A stretch of DNA of 12,075 nucleotides from Methanobacteriota archaeon (GTDB lineage: Archaea; Thermoplasmatota; Poseidoniia; Poseidoniales; Poseidoniaceae), in assembly GCA_002725275.1 (NCBI GenBank), contig PBOE01000003.1, positions 49,966 to 62,040 of the forward strand. Direction: 5' to 3'. Below the pieces are notes generated by a model. That model did no database searches. It saw only the letters and a list, made by a program, of their open reading frames with translations, and was not told the origin of the DNA. Positions 1-6,799 of this stretch are shown here, in pieces. Both the position numbers and the translations under genes were made by a program. Positions within the stretch are counted from its first letter, which is position 1. Each line of letters begins with the position of its first letter.

Positions 1-647
1 GTCAACCCCAGCGACTGCGCCTCACCCATGACTCGAAGCCAATTGGCAGGTGAGCCTTTCTTGGGAGAAACATCCTTTCTCACGTCCTCCACCAGCATTT
101 CGGCGCCACCACCCGGCAAACCGTGCATGCCCGCCTCTTGGAGTACCTTCAGCACCTCGAGCGTGGTCATCTCACACACGTCAGCCAACCCCTCGATTTC
201 AATGGGGCTGAAGCAATCCAAGTCAATTTCAGGATGTTCGTTGCGGAGGTGGCGCAGCAGGTCGGTGTACCACGACATGGGCAACGAGGGATTGACGCCA
301 CCCTGCATGAGAATTCGAGAGCCACCGATGGCTTCCAGTTCGGCGATGCGTTGTGAAATCTCCTCATAGGTTTGCGTGTAGGTTTCCTCGTGACCGGGAG
401 GGCGGTAAAACGAACAAAACTGGCAGTTGATCGTGCAGACATTGGTGTAGTTGATGTTGCGATCCACCAGGTACGTCACTTCACCGGATGGATGCATTTG
501 CAGACGTCGCTGATGAGCAGCCGCCATGAGTGAATGGAGCGGAGCATCGTTGTAGAGAACGACGGCTTCTTCTGGACTGAGCCGATGGGCAGCAGCGCCT
601 TCCCTCGTCCATTGGGACTGCCGTTGCAAAACATCCTTCCAGTGCAC
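1..647 (-). CDS. mqnC: Cyclic dehypoxanthinyl futalosine synthase MqnC (radical SAM), 3' end cut by the window edge
   Basis: About 215 N-terminal residues are visible; the family is usually near 370, so the C-terminal part lies beyond position 1. MqnC is a radical-SAM enzyme that cyclises dehypoxanthine futalosine in the futalosine route to menaquinone. The sequence shows VDRNINYTNVC followed by the 4Fe-4S motif CTINCQFC (C71, C75, C78), then MQGGVNPSLPMSWY, and LPGGGAEML followed by DVRKDVSPKK. The GGGAE loop fits MqnC; the paralogues CofH (usually PGTAAE) and MqnE are less likely. The frame opens right after the aminopeptidase stop. GTG at 645-647 gives the usual pre-motif N-terminus. A TTG at 627-629 behind GGAAGGA is an alternative, while ATG at 525-527 would remove conserved N-terminal sequence. 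It is probably co-transcribed with pepP, whose stop is 9 bases upstream. The enzyme should be cytoplasmic. Confidence 0.85.
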   Translation of the reverse strand, partial: MHWKDVLQRQSQWTREGAAAHRLSPEEAVVLYNDAPLHSLMAAAHQRRLQMHPSGEVTYLVDRNINYTNVCTINCQFCSFYRPPGHEETYTQTYEEISQRIAELEAIGGSRILMQGGVNPSLPMSWYTDLLRHLRNEHPEIDLDCFSPIEIEGLADVCEMTTLEVLKVLQEAGMHGLPGGGAEMLVEDVRKDVSPKKGSPANWLRVMGEAQSLGL

Positions 648-656
648 AGAACCAAC

Positions 657-2030
657 TCACGCAAGGTCTTGACCGACGATGTTCTCGATGTCGTCAATCG
701 ATTTGGGACAATCAGCCGTCAACACCACAGGGCCATCGGTCGTGATGAGCACGTCGTCTTCAATCCGAATCCCGATGTTGGCGTAGCGCTCGGGACAATC
801 GACATCTGGTCGCCAAGCACCAAAGTAAAGGCCGGGTTCGATGGTGAGGCACATACCTGGCTCAAGGACACGAGGGGTGCCGCCGGGTTTGTACACACCT
901 GCATCGTGGACGTCGAGGCCGATCCAGTGGCTGGTGTTGTGCATGTACCATTTTCGCAGGTCGCCCGTCTCGGGGTCCAACGCCTCGTCCAACGATTGGG
1001 AGATCACACCGAGGCGAATCAAGCCTTCAGCAAGGACGGTACGAGCAGCATCATGCGGGTCGGTGTAGAGGTTCCCCACTTGACAGGCATCAATGGCGGC
1101 CAGTTGGGCATCCAACACGATCTGATAGATTTCGCGCTGTGAGTCGGTAAAGCGGCCAGAGATCGGCCAAGAGCGTGTGATGTCGCTGGCATAGCCACGG
1201 AATTCTGCGCCGGCGTCAATCAGAATGACTTCATCGTCCCCGCAGACGTCTTGATTCGTCGTGTAGTGAAGAATCGTGGCGTTCTCACCACAACCCACGA
1301 TGGAGGGGTACGACCAACCGGATGCTCCCGCATAGGAGAAGAAGCCCTCAATAATGGACTGCAGCTGGTATTCTGTCACGCCTTCTCGGCTGTGCCTCAT
1401 GGCCAGTTCATGAGCGATGCTGGCAACTTTGCTCGCAAACACCATCTGTTCAATTTCCGAGGAAGATTTCCGGAGGCGAAGTTCTGCGAGGAGGCTCGAG
1501 GGGTCCTCAACGGCCACCGGTCCGGTGCCGAAATGCTGGCGCGCTCGGTCTCGTCGTCGCACGGCGGTCTCCACGAGGCGGTCGAGTTCGGGGTTGATGC
1601 CTCCCCGGTGGAACACGCGGCGAGCGTCGTTCAACCAGACGTTCAAACGGTCCTCAATCTCATGGTTGTTGTAGGCCTCATGCACGGCGTAATCCGCCGT
1701 TGCACCTTCGACGCCGGGTCGGCGACCTTCCCAAATTTCCTTGAGCGTGTCTTTTGGTTGAACGAAGAGTGCCGACACCCAGCCGTTGTTCTCGTACCGC
1801 ATCACGAAGACGGATTCAGCCTCCGTCCACCCGGTGAGGTAGATGAGGTCGCTTGACGTGCGGTAAGGGTACTCGACATCGTTGGAATGGACGGCATGAG
1901 GAGGTGATGCTAGAACGAGGAGGTCGTCCTGGCGGAACTGTGCAGCGAGTCGTTCCTGGCGTGCATGATGTTCCTCCACGCTCGTAGGCTTGGGTGGTGA
2001 AGGTAAACGCTTCAACGCTTCAGCGAACAT
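657..2030 (-). CDS. pepP: Xaa-Pro aminopeptidase (aminopeptidase P, metallopeptidase family M24B)
   Basis: A 457-residue cytoplasmic metallopeptidase expected to remove the N-terminal residue from peptides with proline in second position. Residues about 5-140 match the AMP_N-type domain (DLIYLTGW, then FVQPKD and IWEGRRPG). The C-terminal pita-bread domain carries all five expected dimetal ligands by motif: D272 (IDAGAEFRGY), D283 (SDITRSWP), H368 (HNTSHWIGLDVHD), E398 (TIEPGLYF) and E424 (IGIRIEDDV). H255 (ILHYTTN) and H375 match the accessory catalytic histidines. The length is close to the 441 residues of E. coli PepP, and no signal peptide is visible. The ATG at 2028-2030 starts 3 bases after the stop of the PKD/Ig gene and is preceded by GAGGATGA, so translation is probably coupled. 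Assignment to the family is firm; the exact substrate (peptidase P or prolidase-like) is inferred. Confidence 0.93.
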   Translation of the reverse strand: MFAEALKRLPSPPKPTSVEEHHARQERLAAQFRQDDLLVLASPPHAVHSNDVEYPYRTSSDLIYLTGWTEAESVFVMRYENNGWVSALFVQPKDTLKEIWEGRRPGVEGATADYAVHEAYNNHEIEDRLNVWLNDARRVFHRGGINPELDRLVETAVRRRDRARQHFGTGPVAVEDPSSLLAELRLRKSSSEIEQMVFASKVASIAHELAMRHSREGVTEYQLQSIIEGFFSYAGASGWSYPSIVGCGENATILHYTTNQDVCGDDEVILIDAGAEFRGYASDITRSWPISGRFTDSQREIYQIVLDAQLAAIDACQVGNLYTDPHDAARTVLAEGLIRLGVISQSLDEALDPETGDLRKWYMHNTSHWIGLDVHDAGVYKPGGTPRVLEPGMCLTIEPGLYFGAWRPDVDCPERYANIGIRIEDDVLITTDGPVVLTADCPKSIDDIENIVGQDLA

Positions 2031-2033
2031 GAT

Positions 2034-3554
2034 TCATCCTCGCGCTTCGTCTTCTTCAACCGTTGCATCATGATGCGGTGGTGCACCGGGTTCTCGCTCG
2101 TGCGAGGTTGTTGGCGAAACCGTCCACTTTGGAAGCGACTGTGTTCCCGAGGAACGTCTTCGCACCGTAAGAACACCAACCAAAACACCCACCAGAAGGA
2201 CCACGCCAATCCAGGCGAGTGAATCAGCGGTTTCCTCGGTTTCGGCGGCCAAAATCTCGAGTTCCAACACCGTGGAGTGGGTCGCCCCGTCATCATCGAA
2301 GACGATGAGTTCCACGCGATGAACACCCGCCTGCTCAAAATGCTCCTGATTGAGCGAAGCCAGCCCTCGCCATGATCGGTCGTCGTTTACCACCCAAAGA
2401 TAGTCCACCGGTTCGTTGTCCGTGCTAAGGTTTCCATTGATTTCCCATCCACCGTTCTCATCCACCGTCAACTGACCGAGTTCGGAGAAAACACGTCCAT
2501 CCACGCTGATGCGTGCCGTTGGAGGTTGATTCAGCACCGTGAAATTCAGGGATGACACAGCGGTCAGTCCAGCCCGATCTCGCACGGCCACATCAACCGT
2601 GTAGGAACCCTGCTTTGTCAAATTCAAAACCAAGTGATTGGATGAGACAAACTCTGCGTCGCTCGGCGCTCGGCGGACATCGTTGTCATCCACGATCGTC
2701 CACGTGTAGGTGAACTCCGCACCGATGTAGCCGTCTTCGATGGTGGCGTAAACATTGAATTCCTCACGTTCCAACACGGATGAATCAGCAACCAACGCTA
2801 CGGTTGGCGGTGAAGCATCGTACACAAAGGAGGTCCGTTGGACGCCCGTGGAGCGAAGGAATTCGTCCACGGCCGTGAACGCCATGTTCCACACGCCCTC
2901 GTCCATGCTCATGTTGCCCGGAGCGACGGTCAGCCGGAGGTCGCCGTCCACCAATTCAAAGGGTACGTTCACAACCACAGGCTCCGCCAGACATACCCCG
3001 TAAGGGGCCTCGCACAACTCGGCTGAAACCATGGTGATCGAGGTGCTACCGGGTGCCAACACCATCGGGTAGGTGATGACGCTTGACTCGGTGATCAACT
3101 CGCTTGATGAGGCATCCTCCGTTGATGTCAGGCCCTGAACACCTCGCTGATTCCATTCACCGAGGAAAACAGGCCGGTGATGGGAGGTTCCGAGGTAGAG
3201 TAAAACGTGCCAGTTTTCGTGATGACCGGCCTCGTCAATGTGCTCGATGCTGACGAAACACGTGCAATCGAGGTTCCCTACCTCAACCGTAAGATTCCAT
3301 TCAAACACGTCCTCTGAGACCGGTTGTACGGTGGTCAAATAAGGACCTGAAACCACGGTGGTTGGCGTGGCTCCAGAGATGTTCACCACCGACCAACTGG
3401 CGTTTCGGAGCGGTGCATTTGAGGTCCCGTTGAGATGAATGATGTCTTCCATTTGGGTCCCGTGTGGCTGGTGAAACATCACCGTAATGGTGGAGGATGA
3501 ATCCTCGGCGGAAGCTTGTTGAGGCACGTTGACCATCAAGATGACCAGAAGCAA
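2034..3554 (-). CDS. Secreted PKD/Ig-like domain protein with C-terminal membrane anchor
   Basis: 506 residues if the TTG at 3552-3554 is used. The N-terminus is hydrophobic (LLVILMVNV then PQQASA, a plausible signal-peptidase site). A long beta-rich ectodomain follows. It includes an Ig-like segment near 245-340 starting YDASPPTVAL, and a PKD-type domain near 342-435 starting NQPPTARISVDG and ending VELIVFDDDGATH. One transmembrane helix lies at about 446-464 (WIGVVLLVGVLVGVLTV), followed by RRR and a hydrophilic tail that should face the cytoplasm. At least eight N-x-S/T sites suggest glycosylation. The role is probably adhesion or envelope structure; no enzymatic motif is seen. The gene sits between the calcium-repeat gene (stop 3610) and pepP (start 2030). 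The start is doubtful: the open frame extends to about 3595 without ATG, GTG or TTG, and a CTG at 3588-3590 would add LHPNHGRHVAVW, giving a more normal signal peptide. Confidence 0.8.
   Translation of the reverse strand: MLLVILMVNVPQQASAEDSSSTITVMFHQPHGTQMEDIIHLNGTSNAPLRNASWSVVNISGATPTTVVSGPYLTTVQPVSEDVFEWNLTVEVGNLDCTCFVSIEHIDEAGHHENWHVLLYLGTSHHRPVFLGEWNQRGVQGLTSTEDASSSELITESSVITYPMVLAPGSTSITMVSAELCEAPYGVCLAEPVVVNVPFELVDGDLRLTVAPGNMSMDEGVWNMAFTAVDEFLRSTGVQRTSFVYDASPPTVALVADSSVLEREEFNVYATIEDGYIGAEFTYTWTIVDDNDVRRAPSDAEFVSSNHLVLNLTKQGSYTVDVAVRDRAGLTAVSSLNFTVLNQPPTARISVDGRVFSELGQLTVDENGGWEINGNLSTDNEPVDYLWVVNDDRSWRGLASLNQEHFEQAGVHRVELIVFDDDGATHSTVLELEILAAETEETADSLAWIGVVLLVGVLVGVLTVRRRSSGTQSLPKWTVSPTTSHEREPGAPPHHDATVEEDEARG
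2037..2046 (-). promoter_or_regulatory. Shine-Dalgarno site for pepP inside the end of the upstream gene
   Basis: On the minus strand the bases GCGAGGATGA precede ATC and the ATG at 2028-2030. GAGG lies 7 bases before the ATG and overlaps the last codons and stop of the PKD/Ig gene. This fixes the aminopeptidase start and supports translational coupling. Confidence 0.55.
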
Positions 3555-3609
3555 CCAGACTGCGACATGGCGTCCGTGGTTTGGATGCAGCGCCCATCAC
3601 CCGATCTCA

Positions 3610-6600
3610 TCAGTCGCTGAACGGATCGCACAACTCACCTTGACCGGGGTATGAAACGGGGTTCCTTGGGTTCGTGTCCCACTTGTATTCACAGAAGTTC
3701 ACGTGCCCGTCGCCGTCGGTGTCAACCATACGGTCCGCCCCGTCGAACGGATCAAACTGGAAGTGGTATTCCCAACCCGTTGCCATGCCGTCGTCGTCGT
3801 GGTCCTGGTAGTAGACCTCAGGACCGTCGTTCCAATCATCGCCGTCCGTGTCATTCGTGATCGGGTTGGTACCGTTTTGCATCTCTTCGAAATTGGTGTA
3901 ATTCTCCAGGTTGTCGTAGAAGCGCTGACCGTCCGGTGTGTCCGGGTCAATGTTGCACTCGGAGTTGGTGGAGTCGTTGTAGCCGGGGCAGTATCGCTTG
4001 ATGAGGCCGCTTCGATTCAGGCCGTCCATGTCAGGGTCCTCAAAGCCGTCATCGATGCCGTCCAAATCACTGTCGGGCATGGCAGGATCCATCACACCAC
4101 GGGCGCCGTACACACCGACGGTTTCGTTGTCAGCCAGACCGGTTTCAAAGGCCAGTTGCGAGTAGTAAACCTCCCAGCCATCGGGGAGTTGGTCGCCGTC
4201 GGTATCGTCGTCGACGGGATTGGTGTCCCAGCGGTCGGGCGCTTCCATGCCGTTGGCTAGCGTATCGTTGTCCACATCGAAGGTGTCGTCCTTGAGGGAA
4301 CTGAGTGAAGGGTCGAGGGCCCACCGGCCGTTGCACCCATCACAAAGCGCGTTGGTCGGCATTTGGAAGCCGGTGAGGTTCATCTCGCTGACCTGGAACT
4401 TTGGCTCGAGCGCAAAGCCACCAAGCCAGTTCTGCCAAACATAACCGCCGGGTTGCATGGTGCAGGAGTTGGTTTGCGTGGATTCACAACCGGGGCGCTC
4501 CCACGTGGAGGTGGCCACCCAAAGGCTGTGCGAATTGGTGTTGTCTTCGGCGGATTTGACCTGCATTTCCCAACCGTCGAGCATGCCGTCCCCGTCGGTG
4601 TCGTTCAGGAGGGGGTTGGTTGGGTTTTGGAACGGACGAGGAACAAAGAGCACTTCCTGCCCGTCAACCAGTCCGTCGTCATCGGTGTCGGACTTGTTAG
4701 CGTGGGTCAGGAAATTGTCAGCGCCAGCCACCACTTCCTCGCCGTCTTCAAGGCCGTCGTTGTCCGTGTCGAACATGCAGGGACTGGTGGAGTACGCCTC
4801 GCCTTCCCACATGAAATTGTCACCTGCTTCCTCGAGGTCCGTGAGGCCGTCTGAATCGGTGTCAGGGTTGGAAGCATTTGACCCGCCCAAGTTGCAGGTT
4901 GAGGAATATTCCGCATAGTCGGACAGACCGTCAGCGTCGGTGTCGTAAAGGCCGGGGTCCGAGGTGACCCACGTCGGCTGAACGCCGCGGTTCACAACAA
5001 GGATTTCCCAACCCATCACTTCGATGCCGTCGATCAGACCGTCGGCGTCGGTGTCGGCGTTCAGCGGATCGGTGCTTCGGCCGTCGAGGATACCGTCTTG
5101 GTCTCGGTCGTTGGCCTTGTATTCCATGACGTTGGTGAATCGCTCTTCTTCCTCGACGATGTTCATCCAGCTGAACAAGCGAGATTCGATGCTCTGTCCG
5201 ACCACCACGTCGAGGGCGTAGACGTAGCCGTCCACCGGTGCACGCATCGGCACGACCTGCTGGTTTCCACCGGCGAGGGTGATTCGAGCGGACGCCACCT
5301 GCTGGTTTTCAGAGACTTGTTGGCCGAGAACAACGTCAACCGTGTTGACGATGGCGGTGTTTTCGAGGTCGCTGTACATGACGTGCCCGTCGTTGTCGAG
5401 ATCGTAGCCGTCCATGTCAGGGTCCTGATCTCGGTTTGCTGCAGAGCGTGGATGCAGTCCATTGGATGCTTCCCACTGGTCCGGCATTTCGTCTTGGTCG
5501 GTGTCTTCCAGCCAGGGCGACGTAAAGTTGCCTTCACCGAAAATTTGCGCCACTTGATACTCCTCGAGGTTGTTCATTCCGTCCTCGTCCCAATCACCGT
5601 AGCCGTCGGAGGCGTTGGCAGGGTTCAGCACGTAAGCCGGGTTGGGGGCCATGGTTGAATCAGAGTAGCAGTATTCAAATCCGTCAGGCATGCCGTCGCC
5701 GTCCGTGTCCCAGTCAGACGGACCGTTCAGCAAACCGTCGCCGTCCATGTCCATCATGAACCAGTTTCGGTCAACACCGTAGAACGGTCCAACCCGTGCG
5801 ACGGATTGGAGTAGAGGTTCGTTACAAGATTCGCCCATACCAACAAAGAGCGCAATGGTTTCGTTGGCGACCTCAACGATGTCGTCGATGAGGTCCATGT
5901 CCGAGTCCCGAGCCGTGGGGTTGGTACCAAACGCTTCTTCCTCGAAGTTGGCCAACCCGTCGTCGTCGGTGTCAAGCACCATGTCGCAGGAATGTCGGTC
6001 GTTGGAAGCGAGGTCGTCCCATTCGGCCATTCCGTTCTCACCGTTGAATCGGCTCTCGAGGGCGTCGACCATGGCCTGGTCCAGAAGCAGGCAGTCCCAG
6101 TTTCCGTCAAGCGGGTTGAACAGGGTGACCTCGCCACCGGGGGTCTGAACGCTGGTCGTGTAGAGGGATTCCCAGCGGTCGTTCAAGCCGTCGTTGTCGG
6201 TGTCCGCCCGCTGCGGGTCTGTACCCAATTCTTGTTCGGCTTGGTTGGTCAACCCGTCTCGGTCAGGGTCCCCGTTCGGGCCTTGGTTGGGGTCGGGCCA
6301 GGATTCGGTTTCGTTTTCCTTTTGGGCCTCATTTGGATCGTTTTGGACGGGATCGACCTCGATGTCTTCCGACTCACCGTTGTCGAGAGGATTGAGGCCG
6401 TGTTGGACTTCCCATCCGTCACTCATCCCGTCGTTGTCGGTGTCCGGATCGTTGACATCGGTCCCGTACTGAGTTTCCTCAAGTTTGTCCGAAAGACCGT
6501 CGCCGTCGGTGTCGATGGCGGCCAAGGTGGCCTCCGAATCGCCTCGGATGTCCTCTTCAACAGCGCTTTCGAATCCGCCGATGTCCTCGCTGGTTTGGAA

Positions 6601-6687
6601 GAAACCTGAAACACCGACAAAAAGCGACCCAAAAATGAGGGTTGAAACAATTGCCACGTATGCCATTTGGTTGTGATTTAGACTCAT
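3610..6687 (-). CDS. Giant calcium-binding repeat surface protein (thrombospondin type 3-like DxDxDG repeats)
   Basis: 1025 residues from the ATG at 6685-6687. This start is preferred because GGGTG lies 6 bases upstream; a GTG at 6694-6696 would add three residues. Residues 8-30 form a hydrophobic segment (AYVAIVSTLIFGSLFVGVSG), a signal anchor or signal peptide. The rest is strongly acidic and extracellular in character, with about 26 DxDxDG-type loops such as DTDGDGLSD and DTDNDGMSD. Many are followed by a DGWE-like motif and G(T/L)NP, the pattern of thrombospondin type 3-like calcium-binding repeats. Fourteen cysteines and about fifteen N-x-S/T sites fit a disulfide-bonded, glycosylated surface protein. 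No C-terminal anchor or sorting signal is seen. A segment at about 444-510 is not repeat-like and resembles a lipoyl/HlyD hybrid motif. The protein may be an envelope, adhesion or matrix component; a specific function cannot be given. Confidence 0.85.
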   Translation of the reverse strand: MSLNHNQMAYVAIVSTLIFGSLFVGVSGFFQTSEDIGGFESAVEEDIRGDSEATLAAIDTDGDGLSDKLEETQYGTDVNDPDTDNDGMSDGWEVQHGLNPLDNGESEDIEVDPVQNDPNEAQKENETESWPDPNQGPNGDPDRDGLTNQAEQELGTDPQRADTDNDGLNDRWESLYTTSVQTPGGEVTLFNPLDGNWDCLLLDQAMVDALESRFNGENGMAEWDDLASNDRHSCDMVLDTDDDGLANFEEEAFGTNPTARDSDMDLIDDIVEVANETIALFVGMGESCNEPLLQSVARVGPFYGVDRNWFMMDMDGDGLLNGPSDWDTDGDGMPDGFEYCYSDSTMAPNPAYVLNPANASDGYGDWDEDGMNNLEEYQVAQIFGEGNFTSPWLEDTDQDEMPDQWEASNGLHPRSAANRDQDPDMDGYDLDNDGHVMYSDLENTAIVNTVDVVLGQQVSENQQVASARITLAGGNQQVVPMRAPVDGYVYALDVVVGQSIESRLFSWMNIVEEEERFTNVMEYKANDRDQDGILDGRSTDPLNADTDADGLIDGIEVMGWEILVVNRGVQPTWVTSDPGLYDTDADGLSDYAEYSSTCNLGGSNASNPDTDSDGLTDLEEAGDNFMWEGEAYSTSPCMFDTDNDGLEDGEEVVAGADNFLTHANKSDTDDDGLVDGQEVLFVPRPFQNPTNPLLNDTDGDGMLDGWEMQVKSAEDNTNSHSLWVATSTWERPGCESTQTNSCTMQPGGYVWQNWLGGFALEPKFQVSEMNLTGFQMPTNALCDGCNGRWALDPSLSSLKDDTFDVDNDTLANGMEAPDRWDTNPVDDDTDGDQLPDGWEVYYSQLAFETGLADNETVGVYGARGVMDPAMPDSDLDGIDDGFEDPDMDGLNRSGLIKRYCPGYNDSTNSECNIDPDTPDGQRFYDNLENYTNFEEMQNGTNPITNDTDGDDWNDGPEVYYQDHDDDGMATGWEYHFQFDPFDGADRMVDTDGDGHVNFCEYKWDTNPRNPVSYPGQGELCDPFSD
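3706..6513 (-). repeat. Array of about 26 coding DxDxDG calcium-loop repeats
   Basis: The degenerate DNA repeat (plus strand roughly gtcgtcgtcggtgtc) encodes aspartate loops of the form DTDxDG. Spacing is irregular, from about 20 to more than 90 residues, so these are protein repeats and not a DNA tandem array. Several loops are degenerate (DSDMDL, DTDQDE, DVDNDT, DTDGDQ, DTDGDD). The array is interrupted twice by longer non-repeat stretches: the lipoyl-like module at 5158-5358 and a Trp/Cys-rich insert at roughly 4300-4560. Confidence 0.85.
5158..5358 (-). other. Lipoyl/biotinyl (HlyD-like) hybrid-motif module inside the calcium-repeat protein
   Basis: Residues about 444-510 of the calcium-repeat protein lack DxDxDG loops. 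They show the two-half pattern of the biotinyl/lipoyl fold: VDVVLGQQVSENQQV, then MRAPVDGYVYALDVVVGQSI and a hydrophobic end (LFSWMNI). The family pattern is GxxVxxxQ, then AP-x-x-G-x-V, then V-x-x-G-x-x-V/I. The lysine used for lipoyl or biotin attachment is absent from the expected turn, so this looks like the non-modified version found in membrane-fusion proteins. Assignment is by eye only. Confidence 0.5.
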
Positions 6688-6799
6688 GAGTGACACCCGG
6701 CACGGTTGTGCGAGTTCTGCGAGGCGTTGTTTCGGTTATGAACCTTGACCAAAGATGAGCAGGGGATTGAAACCCCGTGTGGCGTTTCTGTTCGTTTTT
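6688..6799 (-). promoter_or_regulatory. Only intergenic gap over 100 bases; probable promoter for the surface-protein block
   Basis: This space separates the stop of the 342-residue gene from the ATG of the calcium-repeat gene. On the minus strand it contains TTCATAAC (about 6735-6742), a possible archaeal TATA-like element. It sits inside the short inverted repeat GGTTATGAACC (6734-6744) about 50 bases before the ATG. A second weak inverted repeat, GGGG-7 bases-CCCC, lies at 6762-6776. GGGTG before the ATG could act as the ribosome-binding site. There is no clear T-run terminator for the upstream genes. The promoter call rests mainly on position and is weak in detail. Confidence 0.3.

Noticed and set aside
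534..1142. Long open frame on the plus strand opposite pepP
   Set aside because: It is antisense to a gene with all catalytic motifs of aminopeptidase P. Its translation shows no recognisable domain, and no plus-strand ribosome-binding site was seen.
3301..3600. 99-residue minus-strand frame starting at GTG 3598-3600
   Set aside because: Beyond its first dozen residues it only overlaps the PKD/Ig-like gene out of frame and has no domain signal. Its first residues matter only as a possible frameshifted signal peptide, reported separately.
3706..6513. Repeated gtcgtcgtcggtgtc motif as a possible CRISPR or satellite array
   Set aside because: The copies are degenerate, irregularly spaced and keep one reading frame encoding DxDxDG loops, so they are coding repeats.
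3703..6609. Several Val-rich plus-strand open frames opposite the calcium-repeat gene
   Set aside because: Asp codons GAC/GAT read on the other strand give GTC/ATC, which makes artificial Val/Ile-rich frames with few stops. They mirror the repeat and have no independent features.
6757..6776. GGGATTGAAAC, resembling the end of many CRISPR repeats
   Set aside because: It occurs once, with no repeated spacer-repeat pattern nearby and no cas genes in the window.
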